NCBI GenBank assembly: GCA_021413665.1
Contig: JAIOPW010000287.1
Span: 1 to 17,479, forward strand
DNA from: Rhodocyclales bacterium
GTDB lineage: Bacteria > Pseudomonadota > Gammaproteobacteria > Burkholderiales > Rhodocyclaceae
DNA: 17,479 nucleotides
Reading direction: 5' to 3'
A program made the translations under genes and the position numbers. A model generated the notes under the pieces. The model was not told the DNA's origin and did no database searches. It saw nothing but the letters and a program-made list of their open reading frames with translations. Each line of letters starts with the position of its first letter. The first letter of the stretch is position 1. Positions 1 through 8,802 of this stretch are shown piece by piece.

Positions 1-91
1 ATGGTCGTTGGCAGCCATGACATTGTGCGGATGCTTGGGGTCGTTGCCACGCCCGGCGGAGATCATTCACGACGCCATCAAACGCGGCTAA
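1..91. other. Unresolved gene fragment at left edge
   Basis: Two antisense readings are open here and neither is recognised. On the + strand, the frame starting at base 2 reads 29 codons to a TAA at 89-91 and would be the C-terminus of a gene entering from the left (ending IIHDAIKRG). On the - strand, an ATG at 66 opens a frame (MISAGRGNDPKHPHN...) that stays open to base 1 and would be the start of a gene leaving to the left. Their third codon positions coincide, so base composition cannot separate them. The minus reading lacks an obvious ribosome binding site, but it begins about 87 bases from the -10 side of motif copy 1. That spacing is close to the one seen at the other two copies. A longer + frame from base 1 to 318 overlaps the regulator gene and looks non-coding. 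Confidence 0.3.
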
Positions 92-148
92 AATGCGTGA
101 CCGATATATTCCGATCGGCTTTGGTTCATGGTCTCAAAGCGAACACGG

Positions 149-193
149 TTTGTGCATCCGGGAATTACGCGACAAACTGCGGAATCTACGTAG
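149..193. promoter_or_regulatory. 45-bp motif copy 1 with CTACGTAG box
   Basis: First of three gapless 45-bp related blocks (others at 14788-14832 and 15317-15361). It ends in the 8-base palindrome CTACGTAG at 186-193, preceded by CTGCGGAAT. At the far end the -10-like hexamer of the other copies is degenerate (GATGCA on the minus strand instead of GATAAA). It lies 67 bases before the TTG start of the response regulator and, in the other direction, about 80-90 bases before a possible minus-strand ATG at 66. It could therefore serve a divergent pair, including autoregulation of the regulator. Its function is inferred from recurrence and position only. Confidence 0.5.
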
Positions 194-259
194 GCTCAAG
201 GGGCAGCGTCCAGTGCAGCAAAACTTCCGTCCTGGCAGAAACAACAGGGAACCGGTGTC

Positions 260-834
260 TTGACGCGCGCCAGGCAAACCGACCTGCCGCAGCCGAAGGT
301 CTATCTGCTCGACGATGACCCGGTGATCACGTTTCTGCTGACCGACCTGGTTGAATCGGTGCATCTGCCCTACGCGGTTTTCCCGGATGCCACCAGCTTC
401 CTCACGCAGGACCTGACCAGGCTGGCCGGCTGCATCGTCACCGATGTGCGCATGCCGGGGATGAGCGGGCTGGAGTTGCAGGATGAACTGCGTTTTCAGG
501 ATATCGACCTGCCGATCATTTTCATTTCGAGCTATCCGGAAGTGCCCACGGTGGTCCGCGCCATGCGCGGCGGCGCGCTGGACTTCTTCCAGAAGCCCTT
601 CTCCACGCAACAGGTCCTCGATCGCATCCAGGACGGCCTGCGCATCGACCAGCGGCGCACCGAGATACAAGCCAGGAGCCGCGAGATCGGCGAGCGCATG
701 TCGCTCCTGACGCCACGTGAACGCGAGGTGCTGGAGGGCATCTTCGAAGGCAAATGATCATGCAGAAGCTGCAGGCCGGTTCGATCGCCGAACTGGTACG
801 CCTGGCCATGGAGTTCATGCCGGCCAAGACCTGA
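260..834 (+). pseudogene. FixJ/NarL-type response regulator with disrupted HTH
   Basis: The gene encodes a receiver domain in residues 13-130 with acidic LDDD at 17-20, phospho-acceptor Asp62 in TDVRMPGMSG, Ser90 and Lys112 in QKPF. This is a FixJ-like receiver. It is followed by the start of a LuxR-type helix-turn-helix, LTPREREVLEGIFEGK, and then TGA at 755-757. Five bases on, another frame (760-834) reads MQKLQAGSIAELVRLAMEF, which is the normal last helix of this family. The intervening roughly 23 residues, including the recognition helix, are gone. This implies a net loss of about 64 bp and a frameshift. The 165-residue product would be a receiver without a working DNA-binding domain. 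The start is taken as TTG at 260, with AGGGA about 11 bases upstream; no ATG fits. The gene is convergent with the hybrid kinase. A sequencing or assembly error is the main alternative to a real deletion. Confidence 0.85.
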
Positions 835-851
835 CGCGCGCCAAAGCAGTT

Positions 852-884
852 CCGTTCAGGGCCAGCGTCAGGGCGAACGGCTTT
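852..884 (+). terminator. Possible weak terminator between convergent genes
   Basis: CCGTTC at 852-857 pairs with GAACGG at 875-880, with a possible inner GCC/GGC pairing, and CTTTTC follows on the + strand. It sits just after the regulator remnant. The stem overlaps the last codons of the opposing hybrid kinase gene. The long loop and short T run make this a weak call. Confidence 0.25.
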
Positions 885-3800
885 TCAGAAGCCCGCGCAA
901 CTCGGCGGCGGCATTCTCGAAATCGAAGGATTCGATGCTCGCCAGCAGCGGTGCTGCGGCGGCGCCAAGCGAGTGCCGCAGCAGGCCGGTCTCTTTCCTG
1001 GCAAGGTCGCCTGCGGCCATGTCCCCCTGCCGCAGCAAATCCTCAAGGCGCACCAGCACCTCCTCCAGTCGCGCCGAATCAACTTCATCGGCCGCGGGTT
1101 CAAGGCCTCCGGCCGTGGCCAGGCGAATGCCGTCGATCAGCGTTGCAAGCTCCCTGCCCAGGTTCGCGCAAAGCAAGGGAATCATGTCGTCGCCCGCCTG
1201 GCCGCGCAATGCCGACACGAGGGTGCGCGCGGCTTCCGTCACACCGACGGCGCCCAGCATGCCGGCCGAGCCTTTCAGCGAATGTGCGATGGGCCCGATG
1301 GCCTCCAGGTCTCCGGCCGCCACCAGCGCCAGAATCCGTTCGGCATGGGTCTGGTTGCCGTCGGCAAACATGACGAGTAGCCGCGTGTATTTCGTCACGT
1401 TGTCACGAATCATCGCCAGGCCACGCTGGAGATCAAGGCCGGGAATGGCGGCCAGCCGTCGCAGCAGATCCGCATCGCTCGCAGGCCGTTCTTCTGCCGT
1501 GACAACGACCGGCGACGACTGAACCGGCGCCTCGGGCAGCCACTTCAGCAGGGCCGCATAGAACTGTGGCGGATCGACGGGCTTGGCGACGAAGTCGTTC
1601 ATGCCGGCTTCCTGGCAGGCTCTGCGGTCTTCGTCGAAGGCATTGGCCGTCATCGCCAGAATGGGTATCGCGGCGGCGCCGGCATGGAGGCGAATCGCGC
1701 GGGTGGCGTCGAGCCCATTCATCAGCGGCATCTGGACATCCATCAGGATCAGGTCGTAGGCCTTCGCGGCGGCCATCGCCACCGCCTCGCGGCCGTTTTC
1801 CGCCGCGTCGGCGTCGAGCCCGACGGCGTGGATCAGTTCCAGCGCGACTTCACGGTTGACGGCATTGTCTTCGGCCAGCAGCAGGCACGCACCATGACGG
1901 CGGTGTCGCACCTGCTCCTCGGCGCTGTTGCCGGCGTCGCTCGCGGCAGCGACGGCGGCAGGCACGACGCCATGGCCGCGCCGCAGGCGGGCGGTGAACC
2001 AGAAGATGCTGCCGTGTCCGACCGCGCTGTCCGCGCCCGCCTCACCGCCCATCAGATTGGCGAGGCGGCGGCTGATGGCCAGCCCGAGTCCCGTGCCACC
2101 GTACTTGCGCGTGGTCGAGTCGTCGGCCTGGACGAAGGACTGGAACAGGCCGGCAAGCTGTCCGGCCGGAATGCCGATGCCGGAATCCTCGACCTCGAAG
2201 CGGACCTGCAATTCGTCGCCCGTGTCCTCGATGAGTCGCGCCCGCAGAACAATGCCGCCGCGCTCGGTGAACTTGATGGCATTGCCGGCGAAGTTGAACA
2301 AGGCCTGGCGCAGCCGGGTCGGGTCGCCGCGCAGCCAGGACGGCACGTCGCCGGCATCGATTTCGATCGCCAGCCCCTTGGCGCGCGCCTGCTCGCCAAT
2401 CAGCGAGCGCGTATGGTCGAGAATCGCCGCCAGCGAAAAGTCGGTCTGTTCCAGCGTCAGCTTGCCGGCCTCGATCTTGGACAGGTCGAGGATGTCATTG
2501 ATGATCGACAGCAGATGCGTCGCTGCGGTGTCGATCTTGCCCAGCCGGTCGGCCTGCTCCGGACTCGTTTCGCCCTTGCGCAGCAGATGGGTCAGGCCGA
2601 TGATGGCGTTCATCGGGGTGCGGATTTCGTGGCTCATGTTGGCCAGGAAGCTGCTCTTGGCCTGATTGGCGACTTCGGCGCGCTCGCGCGCTTCGTCCAG
2701 TTGCAGGGTACGGCTTGCGACCAGGTTTTCGAGATTGTGGCGATGCTGGTCCAGTTCCAGGCCCAGGCGCTTCTTCTCGGTGATGTCCTCCTTGACCGCG
2801 ACATAGTGGGTGACACTGCCGTCGGCCTGGCGAATGGGCGTGATGATGGCGAACTCGACGTATTCGCTGCCGTCCTTGCGCTTGTTGTAGAGCTCGCCCT
2901 TCCATGGCTCGCCTTCGATCAGCGTGCTCCACATCGAAACGTAGGTCGCGACCGGGGTTTTCCCGGATTGCAGGATTTTGGGGTTGCAGCCAACCACTTC
3001 CTCACGGCTGTAGCCGGTATTGAAGACAAAGGCTTCGTTAACATAGTCGATCTGCCCGTCGACGTCCGTGATGACGATGCTTTCCGGGCTCTGTTCCACC
3101 GCCAGCGACAGCTTGCGCAACTGGGTCTCGGCGTCCTTGCGCTCGGTGATGTCGCGTACGTAGGCGCTGAACAGGGCGTTGTCGCCCTCCGAGATCGAGC
3201 CGATGGTCAGCTCGATGGGGAAGCGGCTGCCGTCGGCGCGCATGCCGGTCACCTCCACCCGCGAGCCGATGATCTTCGGCTCGCCGGTTTCGATGAAGCG
3301 CACCATGCCGGCCTGGTGTCGCTCACGGTACTCGGGCGGGACGATCAGCTCGGCGACGGTGCGCCCCACCGCCTGGTCCGCACGGTAGCCGAAGATCGAC
3401 TCGGCGCGCGAATTCCAGATCAGCACCCTGCCCCGCCGGTCCATGCCGATCACGGCATCCATGGCCGAGTCGAGCAGCAACTGCGTCCGCAACAGCGTGT
3501 CTTTCAGCGTATCCGCGGCAACGCGCAGGTCCAGCTCCATCCGCTTGTGATCGGTAATGTCGTGGAAAATGCTGAAGATGCCGATCACCTTGCCCTCGTC
3601 ATCATGCAGGGGGCCCCTGGTGACCCGCATGCTCCTGACACCGCGCACTGTGTCAAAACTTTCCTCGCCGGTCCGGGAGTGGTTCGCGGCGACCAGCTCG
3701 CCGTCCATGGCCGCGATGGCGGCTGCCCGCGCGGGCGGAAAGACGGCGGTGACATCGCGCCCCAGCATCTCTTGCGCGGGCTTGCCGACCAGGTCGCAGG

Positions 3801-5148
3801 CGGCGCGATTGAGCAGCAGATAGCGGCCCTCGACGTCCTTGACAATGACCGCGTCTTCCGAAGCATTGGCGAGCACATCCAGCAACTCCAGGGCGCGCAG
3901 CTTTTCGGCTTGCGCTTCGGTCATGCGCCGGACATCCTCCAGGCGCCGCCGCTGGCGCAGGATGAAGGCGGCGGAGACCGTCACGAACAGAACCAGCAAA
4001 CCCGCCAGCGCCGTCCACAGGGCGTCATGCCAGGCTTTGGCATAAAACTCGGCGCGGTCCACTTTGGCGATCAGTAACCAGTCGGTGCCGGGTACGGCGC
4101 GCACCACGCCCAGTGCCTTCACCCCGCGATAGTCCGTGCCTTCGACCAGCTGGCCCGGTTCGGCTTCGCCGCGCAGCACCTGGGCGGACAGGAGTCTCGG
4201 CGTCGCCACCGGTACGCGAAGCTTTCCCGCCGCGTCGGCCTGATGGCGCAATTCATTCAGGAACAGCACCTGGTCGCCGTCGCGGCGCAACAACAGGGTT
4301 TCGGCGCTGGCGCTGGGTACCGGCCAGCCTTGCAGCAGGGGCGAGAGATAACCGGCGGGATCGGTACCGAGCACAATCACCGGCCCCGGCCGACCGACCG
4401 ACGCCGAAAAGCCTGTGACGAAGCCGAGCAGCAGCCGGCCTCCGGCATCGCGAAAATGGACCGGTGTGCCCGGCTTGCCGTTCGTGGAAAGAGCGGCGGC
4501 GCGCAGCATCGGGTCGATGGGCACCTTGCCCGCCGCGGAAGCCCATGCGTCGCCCTGTTCGTCGATCAGCAGAACGTTGTCATAGCCTTTGGCGGCGCGG
4601 AAATGTTCGAGGCGCACCAGCAGTTGATCGAAGCTTTCGCGGTCGCCGTGTTCTCGCCAGTTGCGATAGTAGCCGCCGAGCAGACGGCTGGAATTCAGGA
4701 AGCGGGCGTCGCCCCGCCGTTCATTGAGCCAATCCGAAATTTGCCGTGTCTTGAGCTCGGCGATGGTCTGCAGGCGCGCCGTTTCCGTTTCCCGATGCTC
4801 GCCGATGCCGTGGATGACGGCCGTCGCCGTCACGGCGACAATGACCGTCGCCGCCAACGCCAGCGGCAGGCGCATCGACGGCGCGGGTACCTGGGTCACG
4901 GAATCCGCCGCCGCGTCCGGATCGCGAAGCCGGCTTTGCATCAACCGGTAGAGCAGCAGTGCCGTGATGCCGACAAAAAACCAGCCTTTCAGCGTGCCGG
5001 CAACGACGATCAGTGCCGGATCGTCCAGCAGGAGGAGGACGATGCGGTCGGACACCAGTACCCACAGCGCGCCGAAGGCGGCGTAGCCCAGCACAACGGT
5101 CAGCGTCGCGGTAAGGCTCCGGCTGTTATGGGTTTGCTCCGGCTTCAT
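868..5148 (-). CDS. Hybrid histidine kinase: PAS x3, HisKA, HATPase, REC, HPT
   Basis: This 1426-residue membrane sensor kinase should carry an internal phosphorelay. Two N-terminal membrane segments (about 14-40 and 46-67) are followed by a third (about 93-113), an extracytoplasmic stretch of about 260 residues resembling a Cache-type sensor, and a fourth membrane segment near 375-398. Three PAS domains follow (about 421-540, 553-673, 676-793); the third has CNPKILQSGKTP, as in NifL-like PAS domains. The kinase core has phospho-acceptor His840 in SHEIRTP, an N box at Asn956 and a G2 box GTGLGLAI near 1018-1025. A receiver has Asp1137 in LILMDVQMP, and an HPT domain has His1289 in AHSLKGSAG. 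All catalytic residues are present. The ATG overlaps the stop of the HD-GYP gene (ATGA), so translation is probably coupled. It is the last gene of the operon. The likely phosphate target is the receiver of its HD-GYP neighbour (inference). The ligand is unknown. Confidence 0.93.
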   Translation of the reverse strand: MKPEQTHNSRSLTATLTVVLGYAAFGALWVLVSDRIVLLLLDDPALIVVAGTLKGWFFVGITALLLYRLMQSRLRDPDAAADSVTQVPAPSMRLPLALAATVIVAVTATAVIHGIGEHRETETARLQTIAELKTRQISDWLNERRGDARFLNSSRLLGGYYRNWREHGDRESFDQLLVRLEHFRAAKGYDNVLLIDEQGDAWASAAGKVPIDPMLRAAALSTNGKPGTPVHFRDAGGRLLLGFVTGFSASVGRPGPVIVLGTDPAGYLSPLLQGWPVPSASAETLLLRRDGDQVLFLNELRHQADAAGKLRVPVATPRLLSAQVLRGEAEPGQLVEGTDYRGVKALGVVRAVPGTDWLLIAKVDRAEFYAKAWHDALWTALAGLLVLFVTVSAAFILRQRRRLEDVRRMTEAQAEKLRALELLDVLANASEDAVIVKDVEGRYLLLNRAACDLVGKPAQEMLGRDVTAVFPPARAAAIAAMDGELVAANHSRTGEESFDTVRGVRSMRVTRGPLHDDEGKVIGIFSIFHDITDHKRMELDLRVAADTLKDTLLRTQLLLDSAMDAVIGMDRRGRVLIWNSRAESIFGYRADQAVGRTVAELIVPPEYRERHQAGMVRFIETGEPKIIGSRVEVTGMRADGSRFPIELTIGSISEGDNALFSAYVRDITERKDAETQLRKLSLAVEQSPESIVITDVDGQIDYVNEAFVFNTGYSREEVVGCNPKILQSGKTPVATYVSMWSTLIEGEPWKGELYNKRKDGSEYVEFAIITPIRQADGSVTHYVAVKEDITEKKRLGLELDQHRHNLENLVASRTLQLDEARERAEVANQAKSSFLANMSHEIRTPMNAIIGLTHLLRKGETSPEQADRLGKIDTAATHLLSIINDILDLSKIEAGKLTLEQTDFSLAAILDHTRSLIGEQARAKGLAIEIDAGDVPSWLRGDPTRLRQALFNFAGNAIKFTERGGIVLRARLIEDTGDELQVRFEVEDSGIGIPAGQLAGLFQSFVQADDSTTRKYGGTGLGLAISRRLANLMGGEAGADSAVGHGSIFWFTARLRRGHGVVPAAVAAASDAGNSAEEQVRHRRHGACLLLAEDNAVNREVALELIHAVGLDADAAENGREAVAMAAAKAYDLILMDVQMPLMNGLDATRAIRLHAGAAAIPILAMTANAFDEDRRACQEAGMNDFVAKPVDPPQFYAALLKWLPEAPVQSSPVVVTAEERPASDADLLRRLAAIPGLDLQRGLAMIRDNVTKYTRLLVMFADGNQTHAERILALVAAGDLEAIGPIAHSLKGSAGMLGAVGVTEAARTLVSALRGQAGDDMIPLLCANLGRELATLIDGIRLATAGGLEPAADEVDSARLEEVLVRLEDLLRQGDMAAGDLARKETGLLRHSLGAAAAPLLASIESFDFENAAAELRGLLKSRSP

Positions 5149-6266
5149 GGGTTCTTGTCGCGATGCTGCTCGGCAATCGCGGTAAATTCATCGAAAGCCG
5201 AGAGGAAGGCGTCGGTGACATCGGGGTCGAACTGGCGGCCACGCTCGGCGGTGATGATTTCCAGCGCTTCCTGGAAAGGCATCGCCTCCTTGTACACCCG
5301 CTTTGAAATCAGGGCATCGAAGACGTCCGCCAGTGTCATGAGCCGGGCCGAGATCGGGATCGCGTCTTCCGCCAGGCCATCCGGGTAGCCCTGGCCGTCC
5401 CAGCGCTCGTGGTGCCAGCGGGCGACTTCCTTGGCCAGCGCGAGAAACTCGACCGGCGAATCGATGTCCCGTTCGGCGAGGTCGATCGCGTCGCTGCCGA
5501 GGCTGGCGTGCGTCTTCATGATCACCCATTCCTCCGGGGTCAGCTTGCCGGGCTTCTGCAACACCGCGTCGGGAATTCCCACCTTGCCGATGTCATGCAG
5601 CGGCGCGGAATGCGCCAGCATCTTGATGTAGGGATCGTCGATCGTCGCGGCGAAGCGCGGATGGTCGCGCAGCAGGGTGGCCAGCAGGCGTACATAGCTC
5701 TGGGTGCGCAGGATGTGGTTGCCGGTCTCGGGGTCGCGGGTTTCCGCAAGATGGGCCAGGGCGCGGATGCTGACGGTCTGGATCAGCTCGTTCTCGGCCA
5801 TGCGGCGCGCCACCTCGGACTCCAGCACGGCGTTCTGGTCGCGGAACCAGTTCAGCGCAACCTGTGCCAGCAACTGGCTGCGCACCCGGGCGAGGACGAC
5901 ATCAGGCTTGATCGGCTTGGCGATGTAGTCGGCGGCGCCGTACTCGAAGCCGCGCTCTTCGTCCCGCGCATTGTCCAGGGCGGTAAGAAAGATGACCGGA
6001 ATGTCACGCGTCGCCGGGTCCTGCTTGAGGCGGGTCAGCACCTCGTAGCCATTCATCTCCGGCATCATCACGTCGAGCAGGATCAATGCCGGCTGCGGCT
6101 CCATCGCGGCATAGCGCAGCGCCGCCAAGCCCGAGGTCGCCGCCTTCACCCGGTAGCCGGCATCGCGCAGGATGTCGCCCAGTACGGCCAGGTTCGCCGG
6201 CACGTCGTCCACGATCAGCAGCAGCGAGCCCGTTACCGCGTCGGCGGAGAGTTTGATTTGACTCAT
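5145..6266 (-). CDS. REC/HD-GYP response regulator, c-di-GMP phosphodiesterase
   Basis: This 373-residue RpfG-like protein should hydrolyse cyclic di-GMP in the cytoplasm. The receiver (about 14-135) has the acidic pair VDD at 19-21, phospho-acceptor Asp65 in LLDVMMPEMNG and Lys in AKPIKP. The HD-GYP domain follows from about residue 170, with metal-binding HDIGK at 224-228 and the signature HHERWDGQGYP at 285-295. Both halves of the catalytic signature are intact, so activity is expected. Its stop codon overlaps the hybrid kinase start (ATGA), which suggests a kinase/regulator pair. A 26-bp gap separates it from the NIT-domain MCP upstream, and the ribosome binding site is poor (GGACGG). In this operon it links chemosensory signalling to c-di-GMP turnover. 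Confidence 0.93.
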   Translation of the reverse strand: MSQIKLSADAVTGSLLLIVDDVPANLAVLGDILRDAGYRVKAATSGLAALRYAAMEPQPALILLDVMMPEMNGYEVLTRLKQDPATRDIPVIFLTALDNARDEERGFEYGAADYIAKPIKPDVVLARVRSQLLAQVALNWFRDQNAVLESEVARRMAENELIQTVSIRALAHLAETRDPETGNHILRTQSYVRLLATLLRDHPRFAATIDDPYIKMLAHSAPLHDIGKVGIPDAVLQKPGKLTPEEWVIMKTHASLGSDAIDLAERDIDSPVEFLALAKEVARWHHERWDGQGYPDGLAEDAIPISARLMTLADVFDALISKRVYKEAMPFQEALEIITAERGRQFDPDVTDAFLSAFDEFTAIAEQHRDKNP

Positions 6267-6292
6267 GGTCGCCGTCCCGTCAGCGCCGACTT

Positions 6293-8179
6293 TCAGCCGG
6301 CTCCGCTTCTCACGCCGGTTCGCTCGCCGATGCGGAAGAATTCCATCAGATCCTGCAACTGCGCTGCATTGCCGCCCATTTCCTCGGCGGTGGCGGCGAG
6401 TTGCTCGGAGGCCGAGGCATTCTGCTGTGTGGCCTTGTTCAACTGCCCCATGGCGCCGTTGATCTGGCCCACACCCTGGCTTTGTTCCTGGCTCGCCGCC
6501 GCTATTTCCCGCACCAGGTCCGAGGTCTTCCCGATCGAGGGCACCATCTGGTCGAGCAGCTTGCCCGCCTGCTCGGCCATCTTCACGCTGGAGCCGGCGA
6601 GTTGGCCGATTTCCTGCGCCGCGATCTGCGAACGCTCGGCCAGCTTGCGCACTTCGGCGGCGACCACCGCAAAACCCTTGCCGTGCTCGCCGGCGCGCGC
6701 CGCTTCGATCGCCGCGTTCAGAGCCAGCAGGTTGGTCTGGTAGGCAATGTCGTCGATGATGCCGATCTTGCCGGCGATCTGCTTCATGGCGTCAACCGTG
6801 TCCTTCACCGCGCGGCCGCCCTCGGTGGCTTCAACCGAAGACTTGTTCGCCATATCGTCGGTGACCCGGGCGTTTTCGGTGTTCTGTTCAATGGAAGCCG
6901 ACATCTGCTCGATGGACGCGGTGGTCTCCTCGACCGAGGCGGCCTGCTCGGAAGACGACTGCGACAGCGATTGCGCGGTCGCCGACACCTGCGAGGCCGC
7001 ACTGTTGAGCGAATTCGACATCTGGCTGACTTCGCCCATGGTTTCGCAGAGTTTGTCGACGGTGCGGGCGATGGCGCCCTGCAGCTCACCGATCTCGTCG
7101 CGGCGGGAGACCCGCACCTGGATGGTGAGGTCGCCGCCGGCAATGCTCCGCGCCGCGCCCGCGGCTTCATGCACGTCGCGCAGCATGCGGGTCAGCAGCA
7201 GCACGAAGGCGATGGAGAAGGCGACCACGACCAGCGTGAACACGATGGCGATCGCCAGTCCGCGGCGGGCGCTGTCGGCCAGCGCCGCCGAGCCGGCCGC
7301 GATACCTGCCGCCAACTGGTCTTCGACGCCTTTCATGGCGTCGATGCGAGCGGTGATGGTGGCAAACCAGCGCGGCGGCGCGATGCCGAAATTGCCTTCA
7401 GCGGCCTTGTCCAGCACCTGCTTGCGCATGGCGACGGTTTCCTGGCTCGCGTTCGCTTCCTGCAAGGCATTCAGCGCGGTGTTCTGCACCGTGGTGGCGA
7501 CCGCGCGGAAGTTGGCGAAATAGTTGTCCTGGCTGGTGACGATGCCGATCAGGCGGCGCAGCAGGGATGCATCGAGCGGCTTGTCGGCGGAGAGTGCCGC
7601 GTTCACCGTGGCGCGTTCGCGTCCGGCCTGCTCCTTGGCGCCGAGGAACATCACATAGGCGCTGAAGGCGCGCATCATGCCCGCGTCGGCAAGGGTCGGC
7701 CCGACGTCGGCCACGGCGCCGAGATAGTTGTCGATGGCGCCGGTAAAGAAGCCGAAGGAATCCGGGCCCGGCAGGGTCAGGGCAATGATCTGGCTGCGTC
7801 GGCCGTCGATGCCGGCGACCACGTCGTTGGCACGGCGCAGCCTTTCGGCAAACGGCGGCGGCAGATCGCCGGCGCGCCGGCCGAAGACGTCACTCAGCGC
7901 CTTGCGCCGGGCATCGGTCTCCTGGCGCTGCTTTGCCAGTTCGTCGCGAAACTTCGCGCCCTGGGAGCCGATGAAACCCGCTGAAAGACCGCGCTCCTTC
8001 TGCAACTCATGCACCAGCGCGCTGCTCGCCACGGCGACCTCGCTGACTGCCGCGATGCGGCCGCCCTCGCGCAGCTTGACGATTTCACCGCTGACATTGG
8101 CGAACAGGTACCACGCCATCCCCAAGGCGAGCGCGGAAAACAGCAGCAGCAGTCGAACGCGTATCGAGCCGAGTTTCAT
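6293..8179 (-). CDS. Methyl-accepting chemotaxis protein with NIT sensor domain
   Basis: This is a 628-residue transmembrane chemoreceptor. Membrane segments lie at about 7-29 and 307-330. Between them is a periplasmic domain of about 270 residues with the features of the NIT family (HELQKERGLSAGF near 58-70, then QRQETD near 84-89), named for nitrate/nitrite sensing. The actual ligand cannot be read from the sequence. HAMP covers about 330-382 and the signalling domain the rest, with the hairpin tip NLLALNAAIEAARAGEHGKG at 483-502. It ends at GVRSGAG with no CheR-binding-like tail. The start has a good GGAGAA ribosome binding site. It lies 29 bp after cheW. Its signalling domain is nearly the same as that of the MCP at 8803-10428, including an almost identical 87-bp DNA block, which suggests duplication or gene conversion. 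Confidence 0.93.
   Translation of the reverse strand: MKLGSIRVRLLLLFSALALGMAWYLFANVSGEIVKLREGGRIAAVSEVAVASSALVHELQKERGLSAGFIGSQGAKFRDELAKQRQETDARRKALSDVFGRRAGDLPPPFAERLRRANDVVAGIDGRRSQIIALTLPGPDSFGFFTGAIDNYLGAVADVGPTLADAGMMRAFSAYVMFLGAKEQAGRERATVNAALSADKPLDASLLRRLIGIVTSQDNYFANFRAVATTVQNTALNALQEANASQETVAMRKQVLDKAAEGNFGIAPPRWFATITARIDAMKGVEDQLAAGIAAGSAALADSARRGLAIAIVFTLVVVAFSIAFVLLLTRMLRDVHEAAGAARSIAGGDLTIQVRVSRRDEIGELQGAIARTVDKLCETMGEVSQMSNSLNSAASQVSATAQSLSQSSSEQAASVEETTASIEQMSASIEQNTENARVTDDMANKSSVEATEGGRAVKDTVDAMKQIAGKIGIIDDIAYQTNLLALNAAIEAARAGEHGKGFAVVAAEVRKLAERSQIAAQEIGQLAGSSVKMAEQAGKLLDQMVPSIGKTSDLVREIAAASQEQSQGVGQINGAMGQLNKATQQNASASEQLAATAEEMGGNAAQLQDLMEFFRIGERTGVRSGAG
6416..6502 (-). 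repeat. 87-bp block shared by two MCP genes, copy A
   Basis: Bases 6416-6502 and 9022-9108 differ at one position in 87. Both encode the part of the signalling domain around EQSQGVGQINGAMGQLNKAT. A second, less perfect block follows around the hairpin tip (near 6660-6780 and 9270-9390). Synonymous sites are conserved too, so recent duplication or gene conversion is more likely than protein constraint alone. Confidence 0.85.
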
Positions 8180-8208
8180 GGTCTTCTCCGCAGGATTGGA
8201 TGCGTCCT

Positions 8209-8775
8209 TCAGTCGGCGGCGCCGGTTTCGGCACCGCGATCGGCCACCGTCGCCAGCGACGCAATCTCATCGACGGAGAGGACTCGCTGAATGTCGAGGA
8301 TGATGACAAACTTGCCACCGATCTTGCCCATGCCCTGGATGAAGTCGGCGCGGATCTTGGCGCCGAAGGCGGGTGCGGGCTCAATGTCGGCGCTCGACAC
8401 TTCCAGCACTTCGGACACGGCGTCGACCACCACGCCGATGTCGTGGCGCTCCTCGGCGCTGGTCAATTCAATGATCACGATGCAGGTACGGCGCGAGCTT
8501 TCCGTCTGGCGGCCGCCGAAGCGGGCGGCGAGGTCGATCACCGGCACCACCGAACCGCGCAGGTTGATGACGCCGCGAATGAAGGCCGGCATCATCGGAA
8601 TCTCGGTGAGCTGGCCGTACTCGATGATCTCCTTGACATTGAGGATGCCCACCGCATACATCTCGCCGCCAAGCAGGAAGGTGAGGTACTGCGCGATCTC
8701 GGCCGTGCTGGCCGCGACCGCCGCGTTTTTGCCGCCACCCTTGGTGGCGACAGCTTGCTGAACGACTTGTCCCAT
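8209..8775 (-). CDS. cheW: CheW-type chemotaxis coupling protein
   Basis: This 188-residue cytoplasmic scaffold should join CheA to the chemoreceptors. After a loose N-terminal stretch (about 1-27), a single CheW domain runs from about 28 to 170, with FLLGGEMYAVGILNVKEII near the front, the typical IRGVINLRGSVVPVIDL at 66-82 and the C-terminal strand GKFVIILDIQRVL. A short tail rich in Ala, Glu and Asp follows. The start has a strong GGAGAA site 5 bases before ATG. It lies between two MCP genes, with 27 bp to the upstream MCP and 29 bp to the downstream one, so it is probably their shared coupling protein. It is somewhat longer than E. coli CheW (about 167 residues) because of the two tails. 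Confidence 0.95.
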   Translation of the reverse strand: MGQVVQQAVATKGGGKNAAVAASTAEIAQYLTFLLGGEMYAVGILNVKEIIEYGQLTEIPMMPAFIRGVINLRGSVVPVIDLAARFGGRQTESSRRTCIVIIELTSAEERHDIGVVVDAVSEVLEVSSADIEPAPAFGAKIRADFIQGMGKIGGKFVIILDIQRVLSVDEIASLATVADRGAETGAAD

Positions 8776-8802
8776 GGTGTTCTCCTTGTCGGGGCCTTGG
8801 GC

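Noticed and set aside
1684..4077. 797-codon open frame on the + strand
   Set aside because: It is antisense to the hybrid kinase, whose domains are unmistakable; long antisense frames are common in GC-rich genes. The product shows no recognisable domain.
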